5,426 nucleotides of DNA from Spirochaetaceae bacterium (GTDB lineage Bacteria; Spirochaetota; Spirochaetia; Treponematales; Breznakiellaceae), in NCBI GenBank assembly GCA_031255315.1, contig JAIRSS010000032.1, forward strand, positions 1-5,426. Reading direction: 5' to 3'. Shown here piece after piece: positions 1-5,410 of the stretch (positions within the stretch are counted from its first letter, which is position 1; each line of letters begins with the position of its first letter). Made by a program: the position numbers and the translations under genes. The notes below the pieces were generated by a model. It saw nothing but the letters and a program-made list of their open reading frames with translations, was not told the origin of the DNA and did no database searches.

Positions 1-465
1 ACGTTCTATCGCGGAACAAAGGATTTGCCGGACTTTAGCGATTACAGCATGGCGAACCGCAGTTACCGCTATTTCAAGGGCGAGCCGCTCTATCCGTTTG
101 GTTTCGGGCTTTCATACGCGGCGTTTGAGCTATGCGGGGCAACGGCGAACAGAAACAGCGTTACGGCACGGGTAAAAAACATGAGCCTGATTGACGCCCG
201 CGAAACATTGCAGGTTTATGTTTCAAGCCCCGGCACAAAGGAAATACGCTCGCTCTGCGGAATAAAACCTGTCTTTCTTCGCGCTGGCGAAGAAAGTGAG
301 TTTGTAATCCCGCTGAACAAAAACGCCTTCTCGCGCTATGACGATAACGGCGATATGTTCGAAGCGCACGGTGAACACAGGCTCAGCGTCGGCTTTACCC
401 AGCCGGACGACAGAAGCGTGAAACTGTACGGCGCTAAACCGATAGAGCTGACGCTTAACGTTTAG
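1..465 (+). CDS. Glycoside hydrolase family 3 enzyme, C-terminal fragment (beta-glucosidase / beta-xylosidase type)
   Basis: This is the 3' end of a gene that begins before the window; 154 residues are visible in frame 1, ending in TAG. Early residues contain SYRYFKGEPLYPFGFGLSY, which matches the (Y)RYF-x-G-x-PLYPFGxGLSY segment closing the second catalytic-fold domain of GH3 enzymes. After it comes a fibronectin type III-like domain: a V-x-V-x-N-like strand (VTARVKNMS), LQVYVSSPG, an L-x-G-I/F-x-P-V-x-L-x-x-GE stretch (LCGIKPVFLRAGEESEF), and a final strand before the stop. GH3 enzymes of this build release glucose or xylose from the non-reducing ends of plant-derived oligosaccharides. The catalytic aspartate and the N-terminus lie outside the window, so substrate and cell location cannot be decided. 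No neighbouring sugar gene is visible to narrow this. The family call is firm; the exact activity is not. Confidence 0.9.
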   Translation, partial: TFYRGTKDLPDFSDYSMANRSYRYFKGEPLYPFGFGLSYAAFELCGATANRNSVTARVKNMSLIDARETLQVYVSSPGTKEIRSLCGIKPVFLRAGEESEFVIPLNKNAFSRYDDNGDMFEAHGEHRLSVGFTQPDDRSVKLYGAKPIELTLNV

Positions 466-863
466 ACGGTACGAATAACGGATGATTCCCTTGGTGGCGG
501 GATATTTTTCTTTGTCCTCCAACCGCCGCCGCCCTTTAGACAATCTAATTAAACCGCAAACGCTTATGCGGCAAACTGCATTTGCTTTTAACGCGAATAG
601 GAGGCCGTGCATAGCGCTTCCAATTGTAAAATACCGACAGGCATGGAGCGGACGGGACGGTCGTCATTGCTAGGTACTGAGCGCCGAGACAATCCAGCCT
701 CAAGCCGCTACCGTGCCGAGTCGCTTTGCTATGCTCGCAATGACGACCTTCCGGACGACTCGCCACTTTCAATTACCGGCCCTATTACTAATTGCCGCCG
801 CTCGCAATGGCGTGTCTGGTTGGCACGGCTTGTCACGTTAAAAAACTGTAACGGCGGGTACTT
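466..863. other. Noncoding stretch between two gene ends, carrying repeats
   Basis: About 400 bases separate the GH3 stop from the stop of the leftward metal-ATPase operon, so this is a convergent 3'-3' gap. Open frames cross it on both strands, but none has a ribosome binding site or protein-like composition, and several run straight through the repeat element. The gap contains one MITE-like element at 659-748 and a weaker related-looking inverted repeat near 791-808. Small hairpins occur at 554-571 and 571-585. No convincing strong intrinsic terminator with a GC stem and U-tract is seen for either flanking gene, and I see no tRNA or other RNA gene. Confidence 0.6.
659..748. repeat. MITE/REP-like interspersed element with 12-bp terminal inverted repeats
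   Basis: The left end GGTCGTCATTGC (659-670) is the exact reverse complement of the right end GCAATGACGACC (737-748). Inside are ACAATCCAG near the left arm and GTCGCTTTGCTATGCTCGC near the right arm. These resemble the widespread bacterial repeat whose arms read GTCATTGCGAG...AAGCAATCCAG and GCTTCGCTATGCTCGCAATGAC, although the inner arms here are mutated so that only the tips still pair. It codes for nothing and would move, if at all, only with a transposase supplied elsewhere. No clear target-site duplication is visible. Family membership is from memory of similar sequences; the inverted repeat is seen directly. Confidence 0.75.
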
Positions 864-1109
864 TTACGGGACGTCAAGGCCGTGCGGGGCGAAGTCTTTC
901 ATGGCCTCCTGCCCAAGCGCCATCAGCTTTTTGGTTGAAAGGACCTTTGTGTCGTACTCGATCAACAGGCTTCCCGTTAGGGTCTTTAACTCTGTACCGG
1001 TGATACCCGGAACGGACCTTATGCGGGCAAGAACCTCCCCGGCCAACGCTTTGTTTTTGAGTTCCTTCAAACGGAGCCGGACTCTGCCCGGACAAAAACT
1101 TACTATCAT
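864..1109 (-). CDS. Stand-alone HMA_2-like (heavy-metal-associated-fold) small protein
   Basis: This 81-residue protein looks like a free copy of the N-terminal domain of the ATPase encoded just upstream. Residues about 7-14 read CPGRVRLR (ATPase: LPGRARFR), and residues about 34-54 carry G-I-T-G...TGSLLIEYD (ATPase: GVTG...SGSILILYD). This is the PGR-x-R ... tGSllI-x-YD signature of HMA_2-type ferredoxin-like domains. The classical metal-binding CxxC is absent; a single Cys precedes PGR. Its ATG overlaps the ATPase stop as ATGA (1106-1109), and an AGAAGGA-like ribosome site sits about 8 nt upstream, so translation is probably coupled. Likely a cytosolic partner or regulator of the pump; this role is inferred from fold and position. 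It is the last gene of the operon. Confidence 0.8.
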   Translation of the reverse strand: MIVSFCPGRVRLRLKELKNKALAGEVLARIRSVPGITGTELKTLTGSLLIEYDTKVLSTKKLMALGQEAMKDFAPHGLDVP

Positions 1110-3181
1110 TCGGATTTTCCTTCTGAAACGAGCGGCCTCATGCTGTTTACGCTGAGCATCAAGGTCGTCAGGTTGTGGAGCAGCATCAAAATGTTGCCGG
1201 TGTCGTTCCCCGCGATTCCCGCCAGCATAAGAGCGCTGTTGATGCCCGCCGCAAGGCCGATGTTCGTGTGTATCTTCTCTACCGCTCTGCCCGCGATGAT
1301 CCGCCCTATGACCAGCGGGTACAGACTCGGGGCCTTCAGCGTAACGCCGGCCACCTCGCGGCTTAAATCCGAGCCTTCCTTCATAGCGATTCCAACCGTC
1401 GCGGCGGACATTGCAGGCGAATCGTTCATGCCGTCCCCCACCATCGCAACCTGTAGTCCCCGTTCCCGCAGATTTTTTATGATCGCCGTTTTTTCATCCG
1501 GCAGCAATTCTCCCCGGAAGGAATCCACCCCCAGCCGCTTCGCGATGCTTTCGACGCTGCGGTGGTTGTCGCCGGAAAGCATATAGATCCGTTTGACGCC
1601 AAGCCTCCGCAGCATAGCTATCACTTCGGGAGCTTCTTCCCGGGGAGGATCATCAATAACAAAGACAGCGGCGAGAACCCCGTCTATGGCAAGATAGAGC
1701 GGAGACTTGCCCTCGGCGCCGATAGCTGCCTCGTCCTCCGCGGCTATCGAAACATCAATATGCTCGTCCTCCCTGATAAAATGCCTTGACCCTATCACCG
1801 TCCGCTTCCCATGGTAACTGGTGACGATGCCGTGGGCGGCAATGTAGGTTACTGCGCTGTGTTCTTCCCGGTGTTTGATTCCCCGCTCGGTGGCGCAGCG
1901 CAGGATGGACTTCGCCACCGGATGCGGAAAATGTTCTTCCATACAGGCGGCAATTTTAAGAACCTGTTCCTGCTTGAAGTCATGATACGGGATGATGCGA
2001 TCCAGCGCCGGGGCGGCTTTGGTGAGTGTTCCGGTCTTGTCAAACACGATGGTGTCCACCTCGGCAAGGGCTTCCAGCGAGGCGCCGCCCTTAAAGAAGA
2101 TGCCGTTGTTAAGCCCCTCCCGCATCGCGGACAGAAACACTAAAGGTGTGGACAGTTTTACCGGACAGGAGTAGTCGACCGACAGAACCGCCCGCGCCCG
2201 CCTAAGTCCGCCGCCGAAAAGAGCCGTGATACCGGCGGCAAAAAAACTGAAGGGCGCCAGCCTGTCCGCAAGCTCGCGGGATTTCAACTCTATCCCCGCC
2301 TTGGCCGCTTCGGACTGGGCTATCAGCGAAAGTATCTTTTGAAAGCGCGTGTCCCCGGCTTTTTTTCTTACCTCAACGGTGATTTCTCCCTCCTCGACAA
2401 CGGTTCCGGCATGAACGCTGTCATCCGGCTCCCGAAACGAAGCGTGGGCTTCGCCTGTCATCGAAGATTCATTGACCATCGCGCTGCCGGAAACAACCCG
2501 TCCGTCAACAGGTATCATCGCTCCCGCCCTGATAACGGCCAGGTCCCCCGGTTCAAGCCGGGAAGCGGGAATCTCCGTCTCCCCTCCCTCGCGCCTTACC
2601 CATACGTTCCCGATGGCAACGGAAAGTTTTTCCGCAAGATTCTCCCGCGAACGGTACTTGGCCCATTCTTCAAGGTACTCCCCCGTGTTAAGAAGCAGCA
2701 TCAATGTTGAGGCTGATTTATAGTCGCCGCAGACAAGGCTAAGCGCGACAGCGGACGCGTCCAGCAAGGGCACATCCATTTTCAACGCCGCCAGCGATAT
2801 AATCCCCCGTTGTAAAAATGGCAGGCTCCGAAGGATTGTGACAAAAGGCCTGATCTGCGGCGGACAAAAAAGACGAAATAACAGCGACGCTGCAACAGAA
2901 TAAGCGCTGGGCGGCTTGTTGTTCTGTTTTCCGGCGGCTTCCTGTTTCAAGGGCGGCGTCAGGCCCCTCACCGTTGCCAGGAGCGCGGAGACTCCGATGA
3001 TCCGGCGGTCGTACAGGATCAGAATACTGCCGCTCACGGGATTCACGGAAACGCCCGTCACCCCCTGAGCATCTGAAAGTATCTGTCCTATTTCCTGAGT
3101 CTCGTATGAGCGAAGCTCCGGCGGCGAGACTCTAAATCGCGCCCTACCAGGCAAAGCGTGAACCAGCGCCGCCCCAAGCAT
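1106..3181 (-). CDS. P1B-type heavy-metal translocating ATPase with N-terminal HMA_2-like domain
   Basis: This 691-residue inner-membrane pump uses ATP to move a metal ion, most likely outward. Residues 1-75 form an HMA_2-like domain (PGRARFRV, SGSILILYD) without CxxC. Hydrophobic segments at about 93-165 precede the actuator domain, which has TGE at 242-244. Further hydrophobic stretches near 311-352 include DYSCPVKLSTP, with CPV at 339-341 where most P1B pumps have CPC, SPC or CPH. The phosphorylated Asp is D381 in DKTGTLT, the P1B-specific HP pair is H420-P421, and the hinge GDGMND lies at 582-587. The last two helices (about 636-676) end with LLHNLTTLMLSVNS, typical of the family. The start ATG lies 2 nt after the stop of the small membrane protein gene, behind a GGAAG ribosome site, and the stop overlaps the next gene. 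Class is certain; the transported metal is undetermined because of the unusual CPV. Confidence 0.95.
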   Translation of the reverse strand: MLGAALVHALPGRARFRVSPPELRSYETQEIGQILSDAQGVTGVSVNPVSGSILILYDRRIIGVSALLATVRGLTPPLKQEAAGKQNNKPPSAYSVAASLLFRLFCPPQIRPFVTILRSLPFLQRGIISLAALKMDVPLLDASAVALSLVCGDYKSASTLMLLLNTGEYLEEWAKYRSRENLAEKLSVAIGNVWVRREGGETEIPASRLEPGDLAVIRAGAMIPVDGRVVSGSAMVNESSMTGEAHASFREPDDSVHAGTVVEEGEITVEVRKKAGDTRFQKILSLIAQSEAAKAGIELKSRELADRLAPFSFFAAGITALFGGGLRRARAVLSVDYSCPVKLSTPLVFLSAMREGLNNGIFFKGGASLEALAEVDTIVFDKTGTLTKAAPALDRIIPYHDFKQEQVLKIAACMEEHFPHPVAKSILRCATERGIKHREEHSAVTYIAAHGIVTSYHGKRTVIGSRHFIREDEHIDVSIAAEDEAAIGAEGKSPLYLAIDGVLAAVFVIDDPPREEAPEVIAMLRRLGVKRIYMLSGDNHRSVESIAKRLGVDSFRGELLPDEKTAIIKNLRERGLQVAMVGDGMNDSPAMSAATVGIAMKEGSDLSREVAGVTLKAPSLYPLVIGRIIAGRAVEKIHTNIGLAAGINSALMLAGIAGNDTGNILMLLHNLTTLMLSVNSMRPLVSEGKSE

Positions 3182-3183
3182 GA

Positions 3184-3435
3184 TTAGGCTTCCGCCCCGG
3201 CGGCTTTCCCGGCGCCGCCCCCGGCGCTCTTCCTGCTGGCGTCCGCTTCGGCGAGCAGGTCCTCCGCGGATTCCTTTGCCGTCTCAATCGCCTCCACCGC
3301 CATATCCTTAACATCCATGATACCGCCCACTGCGGACGCGCAGATTTTGCGGAGCTCCTTGCTGTTCTTGCAGATCAACGCTCCCACAAATGCCCCGCCC
3401 ACAAAGGCGAGTCCGTATTTCCACCAATTGTTCAT
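3184..3435 (-). CDS. Small single-helix membrane protein, DUF6110/PacL-like, first gene of the metal-ATPase operon
   Basis: The protein has 83 residues. A membrane helix at about 5-21 is rich in Gly and small residues (LAFVGGAFVGALI). A charged stretch follows (CKNSKELRK), then a long Ala/Glu-rich amphipathic helix with ETAKESAEDLLAEA, and a low-complexity tail of G, A and K. One N-terminal helix plus a VK-x-M...E-x-A-x-D-x-LAEA helix next to a P-type metal ATPase matches, from memory, the DUF6110 proteins of Firmicutes and in outline the DUF1490/PacL proteins of mycobacteria, which stabilise and cluster Ctp pumps. The acidic, His-rich metal-binding tail of PacL1 is missing. The start at 3435 is chosen because GGAGG (3440-3444) lies 4 nt upstream; the frame stays open to 3519 but would then begin across the divergent promoter. 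The homology and the scaffold role are inference. Confidence 0.8.
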   Translation of the reverse strand: MNNWWKYGLAFVGGAFVGALICKNSKELRKICASAVGGIMDVKDMAVEAIETAKESAEDLLAEADASRKSAGGGAGKAAGAEA

Positions 3436-3466
3436 AGAACCTCCAAAAGTTATTTGATGCTTACAA

Positions 3467-3495
3467 ACGATAGATGATAAAACTCGAAATGTCAA
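3467..3495 (-). promoter_or_regulatory. Predicted sigma-70 promoter of the metal-ATPase operon
   Basis: On the minus strand a perfect -35 TTGACA (3490-3495) is followed by a 17-nt spacer and TATCGT (3467-3472) as a moderate -10. Transcription would begin near 3460, giving a leader of about 25 nt before the ATG at 3435 that includes the GGAGG ribosome site. The promoter lies immediately beside the inverted repeat at 3497-3513, so a protein bound there could touch polymerase at -35. Confidence 0.65.
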
Positions 3496-3496
3496 G

Positions 3497-3513
3497 TTGG
3501 CGCGTTGCGCCAA
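3497..3513. promoter_or_regulatory. Inverted repeat between divergent promoters, candidate operator
   Basis: TTGGCGC (3497-3503) and GCGCCAA (3507-3513) are perfect complementary arms around a GTT spacer. The repeat sits one base upstream of the -35 of the leftward metal-ATPase promoter and covers the -35 region of the rightward VWA-gene promoter. This position suits a dimeric regulator controlling both sides. No regulator gene is present in the window and the bound protein is unknown. A transcribed hairpin is less likely because the site lies upstream of both predicted transcription starts. Confidence 0.45.
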
Positions 3514-3535
3514 AGCCATAAGAATATGCTATACT
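3505..3535 (+). promoter_or_regulatory. Predicted extended -10 promoter of the VWA-domain gene
   Basis: TGCTATACT (3527-3535) is an extended -10 (TGn followed by TATACT). The -35 is poor: the best choice is TTGCGC (3505-3510), 19 nt away and inside the inverted repeat. An extended -10 can compensate for a weak -35. Transcription would start near 3542, about 30 nt before the ATG at 3571. Confidence 0.5.
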
Positions 3536-3570
3536 TGAGGAATGAGAGCGGAAATTGGAGGAATAGGACG

Positions 3571-4689
3571 ATGAGCGCCCTGGAGGAGCGGATCCGGGAC
3601 ATCAGCGGACGCTGGTACCTGCGGGAACCACTTTTGCTCATGGCCCTGTTGTCCCACCGCCTGGAACCGAACGACAAAATAGGGACCATACGATCCGGCA
3701 AGGGGCGCATTGAATACAACCGGGCTTTCCTGGAAAGCCTCGGCGCCGAAGCGCTGGAGGAAAAGCTCAAGGCCGAAACCCTGCGGATTCTGCTCAGACA
3801 TCCCTACCGCCAGGCAAAGCAGCACGATCCGGCGCTGTCTTACATGGCCAGTAACATCACCCTGAACGAGTATTACTCGTTTGATGATCTGAGCTATCAT
3901 GTTGGCGATTATTGGGATGATCCCCGGTTTGCAAAACAGAACTTTGAGTTTTACTACCGGGAGTTAAAAAAGCTCGGGGACGGCGCAGGGGATGACGAAT
4001 CCGCCCGGGCCGGGGCCGAAGAGACCGCGCTCTGGGACGATGACGACTACATGGACCAAAAACTGCGGGGCCTGGTGAACGAGGCGGCCCGGGGCAATGC
4101 CTGGGGCAACCTGAGCGGCGATCTGATAGCAATACTCATCGCGGGCCTGCGCCCCTCAATCGACTACCGGAAGATTCTGCTGGGCTTCCGTGCCGCGGTT
4201 TTGTCCAGCCGGAAGATCCCGACCCGCTCCAAACAGAGCCGCCGCTACGGCTTCCTCTACCTGGGTCGCAAAAACCAGTTTACCACCCGGCTTTTAATCG
4301 GTGTTGACGTGAGCGGCTCCATATCGGATTCCGAGATCGATCTGTTCTACTCCGGAATAAACCGGTTTTTCAGCTACGGCGTCGTGTCGCTGGAGGTGGC
4401 GCAATTCGACGCGGCCCTCAAGGGCGAGCCCGCTCCGATGAGAAGGGCCCGGAAAACCATACACGTCACCGGCCGGGGGGGCACAAACTTCCAGCCTCTG
4501 TTTGACTACTTTGGGGAAAACAGGAAAAACTACGACGGCCTCATCGTTTTTACCGACGGCTTCGCGGCAATCCCCGCGGTTCCCCCCGGCCTGGCGCGGA
4601 AGACCCTGTGGATATGCAACAACAGGGCCAACTACGAACGCCACCACCCCTGGATGTCCCGCCTGGGCCGCTGCGCCTGGATAGAATAG
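3571..4689 (+). CDS. DUF2201-type VWA-like domain protein with degenerate metallopeptidase motif
   Basis: The protein has 372 residues. The N-terminal half corresponds to the putative metallopeptidase part of DUF2201 proteins. Where relatives show HExxH this one reads AETLR (68-72), followed by LLRHPYRQ, so the zinc site looks lost. An acidic linker (about 137-160, including DDDDY) leads to a C-terminal von Willebrand A-like domain. Its MIDAS metal site is complete: D-x-S-x-S in GVDVSGSIS (D246, S248, S250), a Thr in GRGGTNF (T305), and an Asp in FTDG (D329). There is no signal peptide or membrane helix, so it is probably cytosolic. Related proteins are usually encoded beside a MoxR-type AAA+ ATPase and are thought to act as its substrate-binding partner, but no such gene is next to it here. 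The start at ATG 3571 is supported by GGAGG (3557-3561) 9 nt upstream; earlier in-frame starts fall in the promoter. Its biological role is unknown. Confidence 0.85.
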   Translation: MSALEERIRDISGRWYLREPLLLMALLSHRLEPNDKIGTIRSGKGRIEYNRAFLESLGAEALEEKLKAETLRILLRHPYRQAKQHDPALSYMASNITLNEYYSFDDLSYHVGDYWDDPRFAKQNFEFYYRELKKLGDGAGDDESARAGAEETALWDDDDYMDQKLRGLVNEAARGNAWGNLSGDLIAILIAGLRPSIDYRKILLGFRAAVLSSRKIPTRSKQSRRYGFLYLGRKNQFTTRLLIGVDVSGSISDSEIDLFYSGINRFFSYGVVSLEVAQFDAALKGEPAPMRRARKTIHVTGRGGTNFQPLFDYFGENRKNYDGLIVFTDGFAAIPAVPPGLARKTLWICNNRANYERHHPWMSRLGRCAWIE

Positions 4690-4690
4690 C

Positions 4691-4707
4691 CCCGCGGAAC
4701 CGCCGGG
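4691..4707. terminator. Weak GC-rich hairpin just after the VWA gene
   Basis: CCCGCGG (4691-4697) can pair with CCGC-C-GGG (4700-4707), with one bulged base and a two-base AA loop. It lies 1 nt after the stop of the VWA-domain gene, in the short convergent gap before the toxin gene end. There is no U-tract directly behind it; T-rich sequence appears only about 25 nt later. It may help end transcription or stabilise the 3' end, but it is not a textbook terminator. Confidence 0.25.
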
Positions 4708-4746
4708 TCATGTGCCGCTTAATAATGTGCTCTAATTTTGTTTTCC

Positions 4747-5082
4747 CTACTGTATCTTTCCGTCTATTATTTTTTTATAGAGTATTTCTTCTAAATTCCT
4801 TCTACCGTCTATTATAGATACTATGTTTATAGTCTGTCCTTCGATTCTATAATAGACTATCCAATTATCCTGAATCAATTGCCTGTAGCCATTTACGCCG
4901 ATGTCTTTTAGTATTTGTGCAGGCCTTCCAATTCCGGGCGTTTTCTTCAATTTTTTAATCTGTGAATTGATTTTTGTATAAATCTTTTGCGCAATATTTT
5001 TTCCCGCATTGTATTTATACCATGATATTATTTCAATGAATTCTTCCCCCGCGTCTTTTGACCAGTTGATTTTATATTTCAT
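4747..5082 (-). CDS. RelE/ParE-family toxin of a type II toxin-antitoxin pair
   Basis: This 111-residue basic protein shows the RelE/ParE layout: an N-terminal strand and helix pair (MKYKINWSKDAGEEFIEI...), a GRPA turn at about 52-55, then the core strands GYRQLIQDNWIVYYRI and INIVSIIDGRRN. The family includes mRNA-cleaving RelE/YoeB types and gyrase-poisoning ParE types; which applies cannot be read safely from this sequence. It lies 7 nt downstream of its antitoxin gene. Its own ribosome site is poor (GAATGAATTAAAA before ATG), so it is probably translated by coupling to the antitoxin, which would keep toxin below antitoxin. The gene is visibly more AT-rich than everything to its left, which suggests acquisition. 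The C-terminus runs slightly past the usual end (KKIIDGKIQ), partly echoing the preceding IIDGRR. Confidence 0.88.
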   Translation of the reverse strand: MKYKINWSKDAGEEFIEIISWYKYNAGKNIAQKIYTKINSQIKKLKKTPGIGRPAQILKDIGVNGYRQLIQDNWIVYYRIEGQTINIVSIIDGRRNLEEILYKKIIDGKIQ

Positions 5083-5089
5083 TTTTAAT

Positions 5090-5362
5090 TCATTCTAATA
5101 GTTTCTCAATTTTTCTATCCATTTCCTCTTCGGATAGCATGTTTCCATTTTTTATGTCATTTTCGCCGATGGACAATATTTTGAGTAAATTTATTGCGTC
5201 CATAATAGTCTGATAATAATTCACATTCATCAGAACAGCCTTCGCTTCTCCATTTTGGGTAATAACCACCGGATTGTTCTTTTCTTCAATCTGTTTGAAC
5301 ACGTCCGCCGTATGAGCCTTTACATAGGAAATTGGTTTAATATCGTTTACCAAATTTATCAT
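5090..5362 (-). CDS. Phd/YefM-family antitoxin
   Basis: This 90-residue protein is predicted to bind DNA through its N-terminal part and neutralise the toxin through its C-terminal helix. The Phd/YefM pattern is clear: IKPISYVKAHTADVFKQIEE (about 8-27), then NPVVITQNGEAKAVLMN, the strand-turn-strand found in nearly all members. An acidic, helical tail (EEEMDRKIEKLLE) is suited to wrapping the toxin. The start ATG at 5362 has a GGGTGG-type ribosome site (5368-5373) about 5 nt upstream. It is the first gene of the pair. In this family the antitoxin, aided by the toxin, represses its own promoter, and a palindrome lies at the expected place upstream. It is AT-rich like the toxin gene. Confidence 0.9.
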   Translation of the reverse strand: MINLVNDIKPISYVKAHTADVFKQIEEKNNPVVITQNGEAKAVLMNVNYYQTIMDAINLLKILSIGENDIKNGNMLSEEEMDRKIEKLLE

Positions 5363-5380
5363 AGTTTGCCACCCGCTTTA

Positions 5381-5392
5381 TATGGTACCATA
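5381..5392. promoter_or_regulatory. Perfect palindrome, candidate antitoxin operator
   Basis: TATGGTACCATA is a perfect 12-bp palindrome 18 nt upstream of the antitoxin ATG. It overlaps the predicted -10 region. E. coli YefM binds palindromes with a TGTACA core; the GGTACC core here has similar form. Self-repression by the Phd/YefM protein is the natural reading and is inferred from family behaviour and position. Confidence 0.6.
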
Positions 5393-5410
5393 GTTAGGCT
5401 ATATTGTCCA
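5382..5410 (-). promoter_or_regulatory. Predicted promoter of the toxin-antitoxin operon
   Basis: On the minus strand TGGACA (5405-5410) serves as the -35, a 17-nt spacer follows, and TACCAT (5382-5387) is a modest -10. An alternative -10 is TATAAA (5377-5382), whose spacing to this -35 is too long. The start of transcription would be near 5375, giving a very short leader. The -10 falls within the palindrome, so operator binding would block polymerase directly. Confidence 0.4.

Noticed and set aside
571..589. Hairpin GCAAA/TTTGC followed by TTTT as a terminator for the GH3 gene
   Set aside because: The stem is only 5 bp with a single strong end and a T-run of four, more than 100 bases after the stop. 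It is too weak to call.
482..673. 63-residue open frame after the GH3 gene
   Set aside because: No ribosome binding site, low-quality composition, and it runs into the inverted-repeat element.
836..853. Inverted repeat CGTTA/TAACG as a terminator of the metal operon
   Set aside because: The stem is 5 bp and AT-rich, and the U-run falls in the loop instead of after the stem.
607..1155. 182-residue open frame on the plus strand
   Set aside because: It runs through the repeat element and antisense to the HMA_2-like gene and the end of the ATPase gene. It has no good ribosome site and its translation resembles no protein family.
1849..2723. Several open frames overlapping the ATPase gene on both strands
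   Set aside because: They are by-products of GC-rich coding DNA. The ATPase frame carries all family motifs without interruption.
3436..3519. N-terminal extension of the small membrane protein (frame open up to 3519)
   Set aside because: It would be translated from sequence that contains the predicted promoter and inverted repeat, whereas ATG 3435 has a strong GGAGG upstream and gives a clean membrane helix at the N-terminus.
3505..3570. Earlier TTG start for the VWA protein
   Set aside because: It lies upstream of the predicted transcription start and has no ribosome site. ATG 3571 has GGAGG at good spacing.
3857..4132. Antisense open frame within the VWA gene
   Set aside because: Its Pro/Arg/Ser-rich translation is typical of the reverse strand of GC-rich genes, and no start signal is present.
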